Positions 1-9,426 of a stretch of 62,848 bases of DNA are shown here, piece by piece. The notes beneath the pieces are model-generated. The model searched no databases. It had not been told where the DNA came from and saw only the letters and a list, made by a program, of their open reading frames with translations. Both the position numbers and the translations under genes were made by a program. Origin of the DNA: JBELHR01 sp049607205 (lineage in GTDB: Bacteria; Bacteroidota; Bacteroidia; Flavobacteriales; Flavobacteriaceae); NCBI GenBank assembly GCA_049607205.1, contig JBMYWH010000012.1:1-62848 (forward strand). The letters run 5' to 3'. Position 1 is the first letter of the stretch; every line of letters begins with the position of its first letter.

Positions 1-1
1 T

Positions 2-319
2 AAAAAAGTTTTAGCAGAGAACTTAAAGCAAAGAGCTTATAAAGAAGCTAAATTAGTAGAAGAAGCTAGTAAGTTAGCTGCTGCTATTAAAGCAACTGAA
101 ATCAAAATTACTGCTAAAACTGGAGCTGGAGACAAATTATTTGGATCTGTAAACAACATCAATGTTGCTGAAGCTTTAGCTAAAGGAGGAATTGAATTAG
201 ATAAGAAATTTATCAAAGTTACTGGAGGATCTGTAAAGAGACTTGGTAAGTATAACGCGACTATCCGTTTACACCGTTCAGTAGTGGTAGACATCACTTT
301 TGAAGTAGTAGCTGAATAA
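2..319 (+). CDS. rplI: 50S ribosomal protein L9, C-terminal part (5' end outside window)
   Basis: L9 is a large-subunit ribosomal protein that binds 23S rRNA near the L1 stalk. The first 105 codons in the window, read from base 2, match the C-terminal domain of L9: a helix rich in Lys, Glu and Ala leads into a segment containing GAGDKLFGSV, followed by the strand-rich end that finishes VDITFEVVAE. The N-terminal rRNA-binding domain and the start codon lie before the window. In many bacteria rplI closes an rpsF-rpsR-rplI operon, and a strong intrinsic terminator directly downstream fits it being the last gene here. The antisense reading frame across it is a shadow. Confidence 0.95.
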   Translation, partial: KKVLAENLKQRAYKEAKLVEEASKLAAAIKATEIKITAKTGAGDKLFGSVNNINVAEALAKGGIELDKKFIKVTGGSVKRLGKYNATIRLHRSVVVDITFEVVAE

Positions 320-363
320 GTTTTATTCGACAATACTTTATTAACAATTGACTGTTAATAATT

Positions 364-395
364 AAAAGGGCATCCTATTGGATGCCCTTTTTTTT
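364..395 (+). terminator. Intrinsic terminator after rplI
   Basis: A perfect 11-bp stem (365-375 with 380-390) with a TATT loop is followed by a run of eight T from 388. It ends the rplI transcript and lies immediately before the promoter of the receptor gene. Confidence 0.9.
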
Positions 396-407
396 GTGAT
401 AATTTTG
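378..407 (+). promoter_or_regulatory. Promoter of the Oar-like receptor gene
   Basis: TAATTTTG at 400-407 matches the Bacteroidota -7 consensus TAnnTTTG, with TTG at 378-380 placed 19 bp upstream. The TTG lies in the loop and first stem base of the preceding terminator. The predicted start site is near 413, leaving a leader of about 39 bases. Confidence 0.6.
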
Positions 408-451
408 TGGAAATATTAACTTAATTTAACATAAACCAAATCAACCCTATT

Positions 452-3400
452 ATGAAAAAACTATTCGTATTTTCATTTTTGATTGCTTTGTTTATTGGAG
501 GTAATGTAACTGCACAAGTAACTACTTCTAAGATTCAAGGACAGATTAAAGATGAGACTGGTACCGGAGTTTACGGTGCTAACGTATTAGTACAACACAT
601 GCCGACTGGAACCAAATCAGGAACAATGACTCTTGATGAAGGTTACTACGCATTACAAAATTTACGTGTTGGAGGTCCTTATACTGTAACTATTAGTTAT
701 GTAGGATACTCTACTGTTTCTGTAACTGATGTCTACTTAGAATTAGGATCAGGTTTTGACTTAGATATCCAATTAGTGGAGGAAAGTCAACAATTACAGG
801 AAGTTGTTATTACAGGAGGAAGAAATTCTACGTTTAATAACAACAGAACAGGTTCTGAAACCTCAGTAGGTAAAAGAGAATTAACTAACCTACCTACAAT
901 TTCAAGATCTGCATCTGATTTCACAAGATTGGAGCCTTCTGCTTCAAACGGTTCTTTTGGAGGACGTAATGATCAGTACAATAACTTTACTTTAGATGGG
1001 TCTGTTTTTAATAACCCATTTGGATTGGATGCCGCTACGCCAGGTGGGCAAACGGATTCTCAACCAATTTCTATTGATGCCATTGATCAAATCTCTGTAG
1101 CAACAGCTCCTTATGATGTAACACTTTCTGGATTTACAGGTGCTGCGGTTAATGCCGTTACCAAATCAGGTACTAACGAATTTTCTGGTACAGCTTATGG
1201 TTTTTTCAGAAATGAATCTATGACTGGAGGTAAATTAAAGGGAGAAGAAATTTTTGTCCCAGAATTACAGCAAAAGCAATACGGTATTTCTATTGGAGGA
1301 CCGATCATTGAGAACAAATTGTTTTTCTTTGCGAATTTTGAACAGGATTCAAGAGAGGATTTAGGACAACAATGGTTGCCTAATGATGATAATGGAACTA
1401 CAACTATAAATGAATCAAGAGTATTAGAATCTGATTTAATGCATGTTCAAAGTCAATTGGCTTCAATAGGATATGATACAGGAGCCTATGAAGGGTTCAT
1501 GTTTGATTCGGAATCTACGAAAGGTATTGCAAAACTTGATTGGAATGTTAATGATAACAACCGTGTATCTTTTGTTTACAATTTCTTAAGAGCTGCTAAA
1601 GACAAGAATGCTCACCCTACAGCACTTGGATTCAGAGGTCCTAATTCTCAAATTTTACAATTTGAAAATTCAGGATATACAATCAATAATAATATTGATT
1701 CTTATTTAGTGGAATGGAATTCTCAATTATCAGATAAATTATCGAATAAATTCCAAGCGGGTTATACGCATTTCGACGATTATAGAGATGCAATGTCTTC
1801 ACCGATGCCAGCTTTTAGAATTATGGATGGTGCCGGTACGAATTATATAGTTTCAGGTCATGAACCTTTCTCTGTTAATAACAGATTAGATCAGCAGGTA
1901 TATCAAGTTACAGATATTATGACATATTCTGTGAAGAACCATACCTTGACTGGGGGATTCTCTTTTGAGAAGTTTATGTTTGATAACTCTTTTAACTTAG
2001 GAGCTTATGGATATGGAGATGATCGTGGATATGTAGGAGCCTTCTTTGGAGATTTTGCTGATATGGATGCTTTTGATGCTGCCATTGCAAATGGTTTGTT
2101 AGTGGATGCACAGACTAATGCTCAAGGAGTTTATGATGCTGGAAATTGGTCTTTAGCAGAACTGAATGTAGGACAATTGGCCTTCTTTTTCCAAGATGAG
2201 TGGAATGCCTCTGATGTATTGAAGGTAACTTTCGGACTTAGAGCAGATATGCCATTATATTTTAACTCTTCGGATAAAGCACAAGAGTTTATTGACAACT
2301 ACGGTGGTGCTTATATGCCTGATCTTCCTTATGTAGATCCAGCAACTGGAGAAGAAGTATTGTTTGATTCTACTCAAATGCCTTCAGGAAAGCCTTTATG
2401 GTCTCCAAGAGTTGGATTTAACTGGGATGTTCATGGAGATAAAACTTTACAAGTTCGTGGAGGAACTGGAATCTTTACAGGACGTTTCCCTTTTGTATGG
2501 TTGAACAACCAAATAGCCAACCCTAATTTCTTCTTCTATCAAACGGTAGATCCAGAATTCCAATGGCCTCAAGTATGGAGAACTTCTTTAGGAATCGATA
2601 AGAAATTTGAAGGTGGATGGGTACTAACAGGAGACTTCTCTTATACAAAAGATCTTAACGGAGCCCATGTACAGAACTGGGGAATTACGACGCCTTCTGG
2701 GACTTTACAAGGGCCAGATAGTAGACCTATTTATACTTCTGACGACTATGCTAACTTTATGCAAAATGCTAATTACGTATTTACTAATACTGATAAAGGA
2801 CGTATTTACAATGCTTCGGTTAAGATTCAGAAATCATTTGATAATGGATTATATCTTCAAGCGGCTTATAACTATTTGAATGCTAAAGATGTTAACTCTA
2901 TTGAAGCTGAAATTACTGGTGATGCTTTTGCCTTTAATCCAGTTGCTGGAGATGCGAATTCTGATGTATTAGGATTCTCTAAGTACGGAGATAGAAATCG
3001 TATAATTGCTGTGGTTTCTAAAGGATGGAATTATGGAAAAGACGATCGTTGGGGAACTACTATTTCTGCTTTTGGTGAATATGCTCAAGGTGGACGTTTT
3101 TCTTATACCTATGGAGGAGACATCAATGGAGATGGTTCTAACTTAAATGATTTATTATATATTCCAACAGAATCTGAAATCAACGAAATGAACTGGGCTG
3201 GTTCTCGTCAAGGAGAAGAGTTCAATAAGTTCATCGAACAAGATTCTTATTTGAATGAAAACAGAGGTTCTTATATGGAGCGTTATGGAGCTTTAGCGCC
3301 ATGGAGAGGACGTTGGGATATCAAATGGTTACAAGACTTTAAAGTAAATGATAAAAATAGAGTTCAATTCTCTATGGATATCTTAAACTTCGGTAACTTA

Positions 3401-3583
3401 TTGAGTTCTGATTGGGGACTTGTTCAGCAACCTAATGTTGTTCAACCTGTTGGAGTGTCTGTTGACGATGCAGGTGTTCCTACTTATTCTTTCACAGGAG
3501 AAAACCAATCTACTTTTGTATATGATTCTAGTATAGCTTCTAGATGGCAAATGCAAGTAGGATTGAGATATATCTTCAACTAG
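452..3583 (+). CDS. Oar-like TonB-dependent outer-membrane receptor
   Basis: This is an outer-membrane beta-barrel protein of the carboxypeptidase-regulatory-like/TonB-dependent receptor family, 1043 residues. Residues 1-21 form a signal peptide ending VTA before Gln22. Residues of about 27-112 are a carboxypeptidase-regulatory-like Ig-type domain (start QGQIKDETGTGVYGANV). A plug-like segment follows, including GGRNDQYNNFTLDG near residue 170, and the rest is barrel sequence rich in Gly, Asn, Tyr and Phe, ending LRYIFN. The segment around LPTISRSASDFTRLEPS is characteristic of the Oar subgroup. The substrate cannot be inferred, because no SusD-like partner or transport gene is adjacent. It has its own promoter and terminator, so it is probably a single-gene transcript. 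Confidence 0.88.
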   Translation: MKKLFVFSFLIALFIGGNVTAQVTTSKIQGQIKDETGTGVYGANVLVQHMPTGTKSGTMTLDEGYYALQNLRVGGPYTVTISYVGYSTVSVTDVYLELGSGFDLDIQLVEESQQLQEVVITGGRNSTFNNNRTGSETSVGKRELTNLPTISRSASDFTRLEPSASNGSFGGRNDQYNNFTLDGSVFNNPFGLDAATPGGQTDSQPISIDAIDQISVATAPYDVTLSGFTGAAVNAVTKSGTNEFSGTAYGFFRNESMTGGKLKGEEIFVPELQQKQYGISIGGPIIENKLFFFANFEQDSREDLGQQWLPNDDNGTTTINESRVLESDLMHVQSQLASIGYDTGAYEGFMFDSESTKGIAKLDWNVNDNNRVSFVYNFLRAAKDKNAHPTALGFRGPNSQILQFENSGYTINNNIDSYLVEWNSQLSDKLSNKFQAGYTHFDDYRDAMSSPMPAFRIMDGAGTNYIVSGHEPFSVNNRLDQQVYQVTDIMTYSVKNHTLTGGFSFEKFMFDNSFNLGAYGYGDDRGYVGAFFGDFADMDAFDAAIANGLLVDAQTNAQGVYDAGNWSLAELNVGQLAFFFQDEWNASDVLKVTFGLRADMPLYFNSSDKAQEFIDNYGGAYMPDLPYVDPATGEEVLFDSTQMPSGKPLWSPRVGFNWDVHGDKTLQVRGGTGIFTGRFPFVWLNNQIANPNFFFYQTVDPEFQWPQVWRTSLGIDKKFEGGWVLTGDFSYTKDLNGAHVQNWGITTPSGTLQGPDSRPIYTSDDYANFMQNANYVFTNTDKGRIYNASVKIQKSFDNGLYLQAAYNYLNAKDVNSIEAEITGDAFAFNPVAGDANSDVLGFSKYGDRNRIIAVVSKGWNYGKDDRWGTTISAFGEYAQGGRFSYTYGGDINGDGSNLNDLLYIPTESEINEMNWAGSRQGEEFNKFIEQDSYLNENRGSYMERYGALAPWRGRWDIKWLQDFKVNDKNRVQFSMDILNFGNLLSSDWGLVQQPNVVQPVGVSVDDAGVPTYSFTGENQSTFVYDSSIASRWQMQVGLRYIFN

Positions 3584-3607
3584 AATATAGTTTAATAAAA
3601 TTTAGAG

Positions 3608-3637
3608 AGTCCCTTAGAAATAAGGGACTTTTTTTTT
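3608..3637 (+). terminator. Intrinsic terminator after the receptor gene
   Basis: A 9-bp stem, AGTCCCTTA (3608-3616) with TAAGGGACT (3621-3629), has a GAAA tetraloop and is followed by a run of nine T ending at 3637. Confidence 0.9.
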
Positions 3638-3642
3638 GATTC

Positions 3643-3656
3643 ATGATAATTATCAT
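3643..3656. promoter_or_regulatory. Perfect 14-bp palindrome upstream of pckA, possible operator
   Basis: ATGATAATTATCAT is a perfect palindrome 84 bases before the pckA start codon and just after the preceding terminator. It has the AT-rich GATAAT/ATTATC composition of Fur-type operators but is shorter than a classical 19-bp Fur box. I could not place a TAnnTTTG box confidently in this interval. A role in pckA control is inferred from position only. Confidence 0.35.
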
Positions 3657-3740
3657 CTATAATTCAGAGACTTAGCAGTAAATTAAAGCAATTTATTAAA
3701 GAGAAACTCTCTTGAAATTGAAGCTTAAAATTTATTACTT

Positions 3741-5366
3741 ATGGAAGTTTTAGAAACAATTAAGTCAGCGAAAGATTTTGAGAAGTATGGGTTGAGAAAT
3801 GTCAAAGTACAGTACCAGCTATCACCCCATGAACTTCAAAAAATTACTATTTCAAAGTCAATGGGAACTCAAACCAGCAGTGGAACCTTAGTCGTTTCAA
3901 CTGGTAAATTTACAGGACGGTCACCTGAAGATCGTTTTTTAGTCAAAGACAAACTTACAGAGAACAAAGTGTGGTGGGGCAAAATTAACAAAGCCATTTC
4001 CGAGGAACATTTTGATTTATTACAAGAGGGGATTTTAGAGTACCTCAGGGGGAAAGAAATTTTTGTCCGTGATGGTTATGTTTGTGCCGATATGCGTTAC
4101 AGACTTAATGTTAGAACCATTACCGAGTATCCTTGGTCTAACTTCTTTGTGAACAACATGTTTTTGAGACTTTCTCCAGAAGAATTAGAAGGTTTTAATG
4201 AAGACTGGTTAATTCTTTGTGCTCCAGGTTTTCAGGCAGATCCCACGATTCATGGAACCAGGCAAGGAAATTTTTCTGTTTTGAATTTTACAAAAAAAAT
4301 TGCACTCGTCGGTGGGTCTGCATATACGGGTGAAATGAAAAAAGGAATCTTTTCGGCCCTTAATTTTATTTTACCAACAGAGAAAAACGTTCTTCCCATG
4401 CACTGTTCTGCCAATATAGGAGAACAAGGTGATACAGCCATATTTTTTGGACTTTCAGGAACGGGCAAAACTACTTTATCTGCTGATTATAACAGAAAGC
4501 TCATTGGTGATGATGAACATGGATGGACTCCAGACAATACAGTGTTTAATTTTGAAGGAGGTTGCTATGCAAAAGTGATAGAGCTCACCGAAGCTAAAGA
4601 GCCAGAAATATACCATGCTATACGTCCAGGTGCACTACTAGAGAATGTCGTGTTAAATGAAAATGGAACTGTAAATTTTGAAGATTCAAGTATCACTCAG
4701 AATACAAGGGTGAGTTATCCTATAGATCATATCGATAATATAGAGATTCCATCGATTGGACATAATCCTAAGAATATATTCTTTTTGACCTGTGATGCAT
4801 TCGGTGTTTTACCTCCTGTGTCAAGATTAACTCCTGGACAGGCAGCCTATCACTTTATATCTGGATACACAGCGAAGGTGGCGGGAACAGAGGCTGGAAT
4901 TAGTGAGCCTGTGCCTTCATTTTCGGCTTGTTTTGGTGCTCCATTCATGCCTTTACACCCTACAGAATATGCCGGCATGTTGAGTAATAAAATGCAAGAA
5001 GCTGGTGTTAATGTTTGGTTGATTAATACAGGATGGAGTGGGGGACCTTATGGAGTAGGTTCAAGGATTAAGCTCAAATATACTAGAGCTATGATTCGTT
5101 CTATTCTAAATGGTCAACTCAACAAGGTTGCCTACGAAACACATCCAATTTTTGGTCTTGCCATGCCTAAATATTGTCCTGACGTACCTGTAGAGATGCT
5201 AGATCCTATCAATACCTGGTTACAGAAAGGTGCCTATATCAGTAAGGCTATACAATTGGCCCATTCTTTCCATTTAAATTTTGAGAAATTTGCAGCCCAA
5301 GCAAATGAAGAAATTATTAATGGAGGACCGTTGATAGATGAACATCATCATCTTGATCATATGTAG
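3741..5366 (+). CDS. pckA: Phosphoenolpyruvate carboxykinase (ATP)
   Basis: The enzyme converts oxaloacetate and ATP to phosphoenolpyruvate, CO2 and ADP, the first committed step of gluconeogenesis in the cytosol; it can also run in reverse in some anaerobes. At 541 residues it has the usual length of the ATP-dependent family. Visible motifs are the substrate-binding FTGRSPEDRF around Arg60, the kinase-1a P-loop GLSGTGKTT at residues 237-245, the metal-binding kinase-2 motif LIGDDEHGW with Asp257 and Asp258, and the later FLTCDAFGVLPPVSRL segment. The gene is monocistronic: a terminator precedes it and purA converges on it. A 14-bp palindrome at 3643-3656 may be its operator. Confidence 0.97.
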   Translation: MEVLETIKSAKDFEKYGLRNVKVQYQLSPHELQKITISKSMGTQTSSGTLVVSTGKFTGRSPEDRFLVKDKLTENKVWWGKINKAISEEHFDLLQEGILEYLRGKEIFVRDGYVCADMRYRLNVRTITEYPWSNFFVNNMFLRLSPEELEGFNEDWLILCAPGFQADPTIHGTRQGNFSVLNFTKKIALVGGSAYTGEMKKGIFSALNFILPTEKNVLPMHCSANIGEQGDTAIFFGLSGTGKTTLSADYNRKLIGDDEHGWTPDNTVFNFEGGCYAKVIELTEAKEPEIYHAIRPGALLENVVLNENGTVNFEDSSITQNTRVSYPIDHIDNIEIPSIGHNPKNIFFLTCDAFGVLPPVSRLTPGQAAYHFISGYTAKVAGTEAGISEPVPSFSACFGAPFMPLHPTEYAGMLSNKMQEAGVNVWLINTGWSGGPYGVGSRIKLKYTRAMIRSILNGQLNKVAYETHPIFGLAMPKYCPDVPVEMLDPINTWLQKGAYISKAIQLAHSFHLNFEKFAAQANEEIINGGPLIDEHHHLDHM

Positions 5367-5373
5367 ATGGCAT

Positions 5374-5410
5374 AAAAAAAGGGAACTTTTCATTTCGAAG
5401 AGTTCCCTTT
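5374..5410 (-). terminator. Terminator between pckA and purA, acting mainly on purA
   Basis: A long stem (5378-5391 with 5397-5410, one G-U pair) has an ATTTC loop. The A-run at 5374-5380 gives a seven-base U tract for minus-strand transcription, whereas the plus strand has only three T after the stem. It therefore suits purA better than pckA. Confidence 0.75.
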
Positions 5411-5430
5411 ACATTTCTTGATTTATGTTA

Positions 5431-6702
5431 TTATCTTGAAATAGTTTGATTACGATCTGGACCAACGGAAACAATTGTAATTTTCACTCCTGTTTCTTTT
5501 TCGATGAAATCGATATACTCTTCAAGTTCTTTTGGAAACTTGTCTTCTGAGTTCATCTGTGTTAAATCCTCAGACCACCCTTTGAATTCAGTATAAATAG
5601 GCTTTACGTTTTCTGGCTCGATATTATAAGGGAAATGCTCGATTACTTCTCCTTTATATTCATAAGCAGTACAAATTTTTAAGGTTTCAAATCCTGATAA
5701 AACATCAGCTTTCATCATCATTAATTCTGTAACACCGTTGATTTGTACAGCATATTTCAATGCGATAAGGTCTAGCCATCCACAGCGTCTAGGTCTACCT
5801 GTAGTGGCACCAAACTCATGTCCAACTTTTGCCATTCTAGCTCCGTCTTCATCGAATAACTCCGTTGGAAAAGGTCCAGAACCAACTCTTGTAGTATAGG
5901 CCTTGAAAATTCCATAAACTTTACCAATTTGACCAGGTGCAACACCTAATCCAGTACATGCTCCAGCGGCAGTAGTAGTAGAAGAAGTTACAAAAGGATA
6001 GGTTCCGAAGTCTACGTCTAATAAAGAACCTTGTGCTCCCTCAGCTAATATTTTCTTGCCTGCAACAATATTTTGATACATGAATTCTTCACTATCCACG
6101 AACTTAAGTTCTTTTAAACGATCAACGCCTTTAAAAAACTCAACTTCTAATTCTTCTAGATCATAATCCAATTTAACATCATAATGACTTAACATGTTCA
6201 AATGCTTTTGAGTCAATGCTTGGTAACGATCTTTCCAATCAGAAAGTTCAAGATCACCTGCACGCATTCCATTACGACCTGTTTTATCCATATATGTCGG
6301 ACCGATTCCCTTCAAGGTAGATCCAATCTTTGCTTTACCTTTTGCCGCTTCTGAAGCAGCATCTAATAAGCGGTGAGTAGGTAGAATAAGGTGCGCCTTT
6401 CTTGAGATGACTAACTTCTTATTCAAATCCAGATCATAAGGAGCTAAATTGTCAAGCTCTTTTTTAAAGATAACAGGATCAACCACAACTCCATTACCCA
6501 CAATATTCAAGGCGTTTTCGTGAAATATACCGGAAGGAATAGTGTGTAGAACGTGTTTCTGCCCATCAAAAATAAGCGTGTGTCCTGCGTTAGGTCCACC
6601 TTGGAATCGTGCAATTAAATCGTATTGTTTTGTAAGTACATCAACAATTTTACCTTTTCCTTCGTCTCCCCATTGAAGACCTAATAATAAATCTACTGCC
6701 AT
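5431..6702 (-). CDS. purA: Adenylosuccinate synthetase
   Basis: PurA joins IMP and aspartate using GTP, the first step from IMP to AMP. The 423-residue protein carries the GTP-binding loop GDEGKGK at residues 12-18 with catalytic Asp13, and GGPNAGHTL with catalytic His41, at the same positions as the well-studied enterobacterial enzyme. The later GTTGRPRRCGW motif binds IMP and aspartate. It follows fur by 9 bases in a minus-strand run (trmH, M48 peptidase, rsh, fur, purA) and ends at a terminator. Linking purA with the RSH gene is notable, because (p)ppGpp is known to inhibit PurA in several bacteria; any functional coupling here is inference. Confidence 0.97.
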   Translation of the reverse strand: MAVDLLLGLQWGDEGKGKIVDVLTKQYDLIARFQGGPNAGHTLIFDGQKHVLHTIPSGIFHENALNIVGNGVVVDPVIFKKELDNLAPYDLDLNKKLVISRKAHLILPTHRLLDAASEAAKGKAKIGSTLKGIGPTYMDKTGRNGMRAGDLELSDWKDRYQALTQKHLNMLSHYDVKLDYDLEELEVEFFKGVDRLKELKFVDSEEFMYQNIVAGKKILAEGAQGSLLDVDFGTYPFVTSSTTTAAGACTGLGVAPGQIGKVYGIFKAYTTRVGSGPFPTELFDEDGARMAKVGHEFGATTGRPRRCGWLDLIALKYAVQINGVTELMMMKADVLSGFETLKICTAYEYKGEVIEHFPYNIEPENVKPIYTEFKGWSEDLTQMNSEDKFPKELEEYIDFIEKETGVKITIVSVGPDRNQTISR

Positions 6703-6711
6703 GATCTATAT

Positions 6712-7152
6712 TTATTTTTCTTTTTTTGTTCCATAGAAATACAAAGAATGATTATGTATGTCTATATTAAATATTTCTTCTATTGTCTTTTTAATAGTTT
6801 GAATTCGCGGGTCACAGAATTCCATAACTTCACCGGTATCAGTGAGAATAACGTGGTCATGTTGCTTGTCAAAATAACTTTTTTCGTAATGGGCTTGATT
6901 CTGACCAAATTGATGTTTTCTTACCAAACCACATTCTAATAATAACTCAATGGTATTATATAATGTAGCACGTGATACTCTATAATTCTTGTTTTTCATG
7001 TTGATATACAAAGATTCAATATCAAAATGGTCATCTAGATCATAGATTTCTTGTAAAATAGCAAATCGTTCAGGTGTCTTTCGATGTTTGTTAGTTTCTA
7101 AGAAATTAACAAACACATTTTTAACAACCTCTTGTTGATTTAATTCACTCAT
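6712..7152 (-). CDS. fur: Fur-family transcriptional regulator
   Basis: This 146-residue protein has the Fur-family layout: an N-terminal winged helix with recognition helix RVSRATLYNTIELLLECGLV, and a C-terminal metal-binding and dimerisation domain containing a DKQHDHVIL metal-site segment. I do not see the paired CxxC motifs that bind structural zinc in many Fur proteins, so this is a Cys-poor member. Its metal (iron, zinc or another) or peroxide sensing cannot be decided from sequence. It lies between rsh and purA, and a TAnnTTTG box at 7175-7182 suggests a promoter of its own inside the run. Confidence 0.88.
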   Translation of the reverse strand: MSELNQQEVVKNVFVNFLETNKHRKTPERFAILQEIYDLDDHFDIESLYINMKNKNYRVSRATLYNTIELLLECGLVRKHQFGQNQAHYEKSYFDKQHDHVILTDTGEVMEFCDPRIQTIKKTIEEIFNIDIHNHSLYFYGTKKEK

Positions 7153-7174
7153 AAATAGGACTTCAATTAAATGT

Positions 7175-7182
7175 CAAAAGTA
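7175..7182 (-). promoter_or_regulatory. Possible internal promoter of fur-purA (-7 box)
   Basis: Read on the minus strand this is TACTTTTG, an exact match to TAnnTTTG, 22 bases before the fur start codon. There is no TTG at the preferred distance (that region is the 3' end of rsh), so the promoter is tentative. Confidence 0.35.
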
Positions 7183-7193
7183 AGTTTATTTTT

Positions 7194-9407
7194 TTACTTG
7201 GTAAATCGTTTTACTGATTTTACTCCTTCTATTTTTTCAATTTGTTGAATAAGTCTATTTAATTGTTGGGTGTTTTTTACACTTACCGTTAACTCCCCTT
7301 GAAATAAACCTTTAACCCCTTCAAAATGAATATTATGAATATTCACATTCATATTGCTCGAAATAACTTTTGTTAAATTATTTACAATTCCAACATTGTC
7401 AAGTCCGGTTATTTTGAGCCCTACTTTAAATTCCTTTTGAGAAGAATCAACCCAAGTAGCTTTAATGATTCGATAAGCGTAATTTGATTGTAGACTTATA
7501 GCATTAGGGCAATCATTCCTATGTACTTTAATTCCATCAGAAACCGTTGTAAACCCGAATACCGAATCACCAGGAATAGGCTTGCAGCATTGAGCGAAAC
7601 TGAAATCTAAGGTTTGTTCATCATTACCGAAGACCAGGGTATCATATTGGTAGGTTACTTCTTCTGCCTCTTGGATATTTTCCGCTGGAGCGCGCTTGAT
7701 GCGATTCTTGAAAAACTTGACAAGGGCATTTGATCTTTGTGAAGCAAAATCTTTTAAATTTTTGTTTTCAATTCTTCCTGTACCGACCCTAAAGAATAGA
7801 TCAAATGAGGTTTTTAAGTTGAAATAGTGACACAATTCATTGATCACTTTTTCATTCATGTCGATTTTAAGATGTCTTAATTTACGGATAAGAATTTGCT
7901 TTCCTTCCTCAGCAATTAGTTTCTCATCTTCTTTCAATGCATTTTTAATACGTGTTCTTGCCCTTGAAGTAATTACAAAATCAAGCCAACGTGCATTAGG
8001 CTTTTTGTTTGAGGCCGTTATAATTTCAACCTGATCACCTGAATTTAATTTATGGTCAATAGGTACGAGTTTCCCATTCACTTTAGCTCCTCGACACTTT
8101 AAACCAACATCTGTGTGAATGGCAAAGGCAAAGTCCAAGGAAGAAGCGCCTTTAGGTAAGGCTTTTATCTCTCCGTTAGGAGTGAAGACGAAGATTTCCT
8201 TAGAATATAGATTTAACTTAAAGTTCTTGACGAAGTCAACGGCATTCCCTTTAGGGTCTTCTAAGGTTTCCTTAAGTTTGTTTAACCAATCTTCTAAACC
8301 ATTTTCATCTTGATTTCCTTGCTTATATTTAAAATGGGCTGCATAACCTTTTTCAGCAATTTCATCCATTTTTTCGGAACGAACTTGCACTTCAACCCAA
8401 TTTCCACCAGGCCCCATAACAGTGGTATGTAAGGCCTCATAACCTGTGCTTTTCGGTTGAGAAATCCAGTCTCTTAGTCTACTTGGATTCGGTTTGTAAT
8501 GATCGGTAACAATGGAGTATATTTTCCATGCATCAAACTTCTCTTCTCTTTCTGAACTCTTATAAATAATTCTTATGGCAAACTTGTCATAGACTTCATC
8601 AAAGCTTACGCCTTGCTTAAGAATTTTTCTACGTATAGAATAAATGGATTTAGACCTTCCTTTAATGATATAATCAAAACCCTCTTGATCCATGGTATTA
8701 GAAATCTTCGCTTTAAAGTTTTCTATATACTGGTTTTGTACCTCTTTACTGTCCGCGATTTTATTTGAAATATCTTCATAGACATTTGGTTCAGTATATT
8801 TAAGTCCTAAATCCTCAAGCTCAGTTTTGATATTATACAAACCGAGTCGGTGGGCTAGAGGAGCATATATGTACAAAGTTTCTGAAGAAATCTTCAACTG
8901 TTTATGGGCAGGCATGGAATCCATGGTCTGCATGTTGTGTAAACGATCTGCTATTTTGATCAAGATTACACGAACATCCTCATTCAAGGTCAAAAGCATT
9001 TTTCTAAAGTTCTCAGCTTGAATGGATTCATCTTGTTCCTTAGAAAGCCTTGAGATTTTAGTAAGTCCCTTTACAATTAGAGAAACTCTTGCCCCAAATT
9101 TAGCTTCAATATCTTCATGACTATAGTCAGTGTCTTCTACAACATCATGCAAAAGGGCAGAAGCAATTGAAATGGCCCCTAAACCAATTTCATAGGCAAC
9201 AATTTTTGCTACTGCAATAGGGTGAAAGATATAAGGTTCCCCACTTTTTCTTCTCTGAGTACTGTGAGCATCTAAGGCGAGTTCAAAGGCGGACCTTATC
9301 AAAGTCTTATCTTCTTTCGAAAGTATCTGATAAGTACCTTTAAGAAGATCCTTGTATCTCCTTGCGATTTCTTTATTTTCTTCTTCAGTTGATAGATGGT
9401 ATGCCAT
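7194..9407 (-). CDS. Bifunctional (p)ppGpp synthetase/hydrolase, RelA/SpoT (RSH) family
   Basis: A long RSH protein (737 residues) that makes and degrades the stringent-response alarmone (p)ppGpp. Domains in order are an HD hydrolase domain with the intact LLHDVVEDTD motif (His87-Asp88), a synthetase domain with RGRSKSIYSIRRK and the nucleotide-binding region GYEALHTTVMGPGG, a TGS domain (about residues 395-460) and a C-terminal ACT domain (last 75 residues). An intact HD motif and an intact synthetase make it Rel/SpoT-like and bifunctional, rather than a RelA-type synthetase-only enzyme. It lies 19 bases downstream of the M48 peptidase gene and 41 bases upstream of fur in the same direction. 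Confidence 0.95.
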   Translation of the reverse strand: MAYHLSTEEENKEIARRYKDLLKGTYQILSKEDKTLIRSAFELALDAHSTQRRKSGEPYIFHPIAVAKIVAYEIGLGAISIASALLHDVVEDTDYSHEDIEAKFGARVSLIVKGLTKISRLSKEQDESIQAENFRKMLLTLNEDVRVILIKIADRLHNMQTMDSMPAHKQLKISSETLYIYAPLAHRLGLYNIKTELEDLGLKYTEPNVYEDISNKIADSKEVQNQYIENFKAKISNTMDQEGFDYIIKGRSKSIYSIRRKILKQGVSFDEVYDKFAIRIIYKSSEREEKFDAWKIYSIVTDHYKPNPSRLRDWISQPKSTGYEALHTTVMGPGGNWVEVQVRSEKMDEIAEKGYAAHFKYKQGNQDENGLEDWLNKLKETLEDPKGNAVDFVKNFKLNLYSKEIFVFTPNGEIKALPKGASSLDFAFAIHTDVGLKCRGAKVNGKLVPIDHKLNSGDQVEIITASNKKPNARWLDFVITSRARTRIKNALKEDEKLIAEEGKQILIRKLRHLKIDMNEKVINELCHYFNLKTSFDLFFRVGTGRIENKNLKDFASQRSNALVKFFKNRIKRAPAENIQEAEEVTYQYDTLVFGNDEQTLDFSFAQCCKPIPGDSVFGFTTVSDGIKVHRNDCPNAISLQSNYAYRIIKATWVDSSQKEFKVGLKITGLDNVGIVNNLTKVISSNMNVNIHNIHFEGVKGLFQGELTVSVKNTQQLNRLIQQIEKIEGVKSVKRFTK

Positions 9408-9426
9408 AATATAAAATTACAAAAAA

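Noticed and set aside
37..333. 98-codon minus-strand reading frame opposite rplI
   Set aside because: It is the antisense of a clear L9 coding region, with no promoter and no recognisable domain.
2667..2879. 70-codon plus-strand frame within the receptor gene
   Set aside because: Out-of-frame shadow inside the Oar-like receptor.
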